The notes under the pieces: model-generated | Databases searched by the model: none | Seen by the model: the letters and a program-made list of their open reading frames with translations, nothing else | What the model was told of the DNA's origin: nothing | Shown: in pieces, positions 47,281 to 47,478 of the stretch | Layout of the letters: each line of letters begins with the position of its first letter | Numbering within the stretch: position 1 is the stretch's first letter | Translations under genes and position numbers: made by a program | Origin: Deltaproteobacteria bacterium | GTDB lineage: Bacteria > Myxococcota_A > Polyangia > Haliangiales > JADYYK01 | NCBI GenBank assembly: GCA_020853705.1 | Contig: JADYYK010000096.1 | Location: 1 to 47,478 of the forward strand | Reading direction: 5' to 3' | Length of the DNA stretch: 47,478 nucleotides

Positions 47281-47478
47281 CGGCGCTGGCGAACGCGTTT
47301 TTCGCTGACCCTGACTCAGCGCGCCTCCATCATCAAAGGTTGGGGGACGGGACCTGACGGATCCCCTCGTTTCGTGAGGCCCGGACGGGCGTAAGTGATC
47401 GGAATGATCGGGGTCCGGTGCGAGGCGGGATGCGGGCGTGGTAGAGAAGTTGCCGTGGTCGCAGGGAGGTGGTGTTTG
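47281..47478. other. Downstream sequence, nothing convincing
   Basis: 198 bases after the kinase stop, cut by the window edge. I see no gene or clear terminator. Confidence 0.4.

Overview
The window is high-GC bacterial chromosome, most likely from a myxobacterium (Myxococcota, perhaps the Haliangium/Kofleria side). The clues are a CdnL/CarD-type RNA polymerase-binding regulator, an acidic AT-hook (HMGA-like) protein, many lipoproteins with Asp/Ala/Gly-rich linkers after the lipobox, a choice-of-anchor-D lipoprotein and a membrane Ser/Thr kinase. The taxon is inferred from gene content, not from a marker comparison.

Positions 1-27749 are ordinary core genome: small operons with short gaps and frequent 4-bp start/stop overlaps. 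They carry transcription and translation upkeep (cdnL, rqcH, trmB, ychF), metabolism (pepA, a transaldolase, thiE, ilvD, an aldo/keto reductase), DNA repair (uvrB), a rhomboid protease, a CDP-alcohol phosphatidyltransferase, an ABC-2 exporter, a TIGR01777 epimerase and several lipoproteins of unknown role.

At 27750-28105 lies ssrA (tmRNA), with a good promoter and the tag ANDNAYALAA. Its last 25 coding bases (28080-28104) recur exactly at 40521-40545. The second copy is followed within a few bases by a GC-rich hairpin and T-rich run that looks like the original ssrA terminator. The 12.4 kb between the copies is therefore an integrated island. It holds one tight minus-strand operon: a compact TcA-like Tc-toxin pore subunit (36022-40158), a TcB-TcC fusion (28970-36025: SpvB, FG-GAP propeller, TcdB middle, RHS shell and a 298-residue unrecognised C-terminal payload), and a small soluble protein (28191-28973). 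The genes are joined by GTGA and ATGA overlaps. The coupled last gene suggests a cognate immunity protein, so this Tc machine may be aimed at bacteria or may need self-protection. I see no integrase in the island. A 22-bp direct repeat lies just inside each end.

Positions 40581-47478 form a second accessory stretch resembling a worn defence island: a DUF4268 nuclease-like protein, a short YezG-like immunity remnant, a RING-like zinc protein, a HEPN/AbiU2-like protein, an Mrr N-terminal domain broken by TAG, a choice-of-anchor-D lipoprotein, and a membrane Ser/Thr kinase with an unrecognised N-terminal domain and two near-identical C-terminal repeats.

All family calls are from reading the translations; no database search was run.
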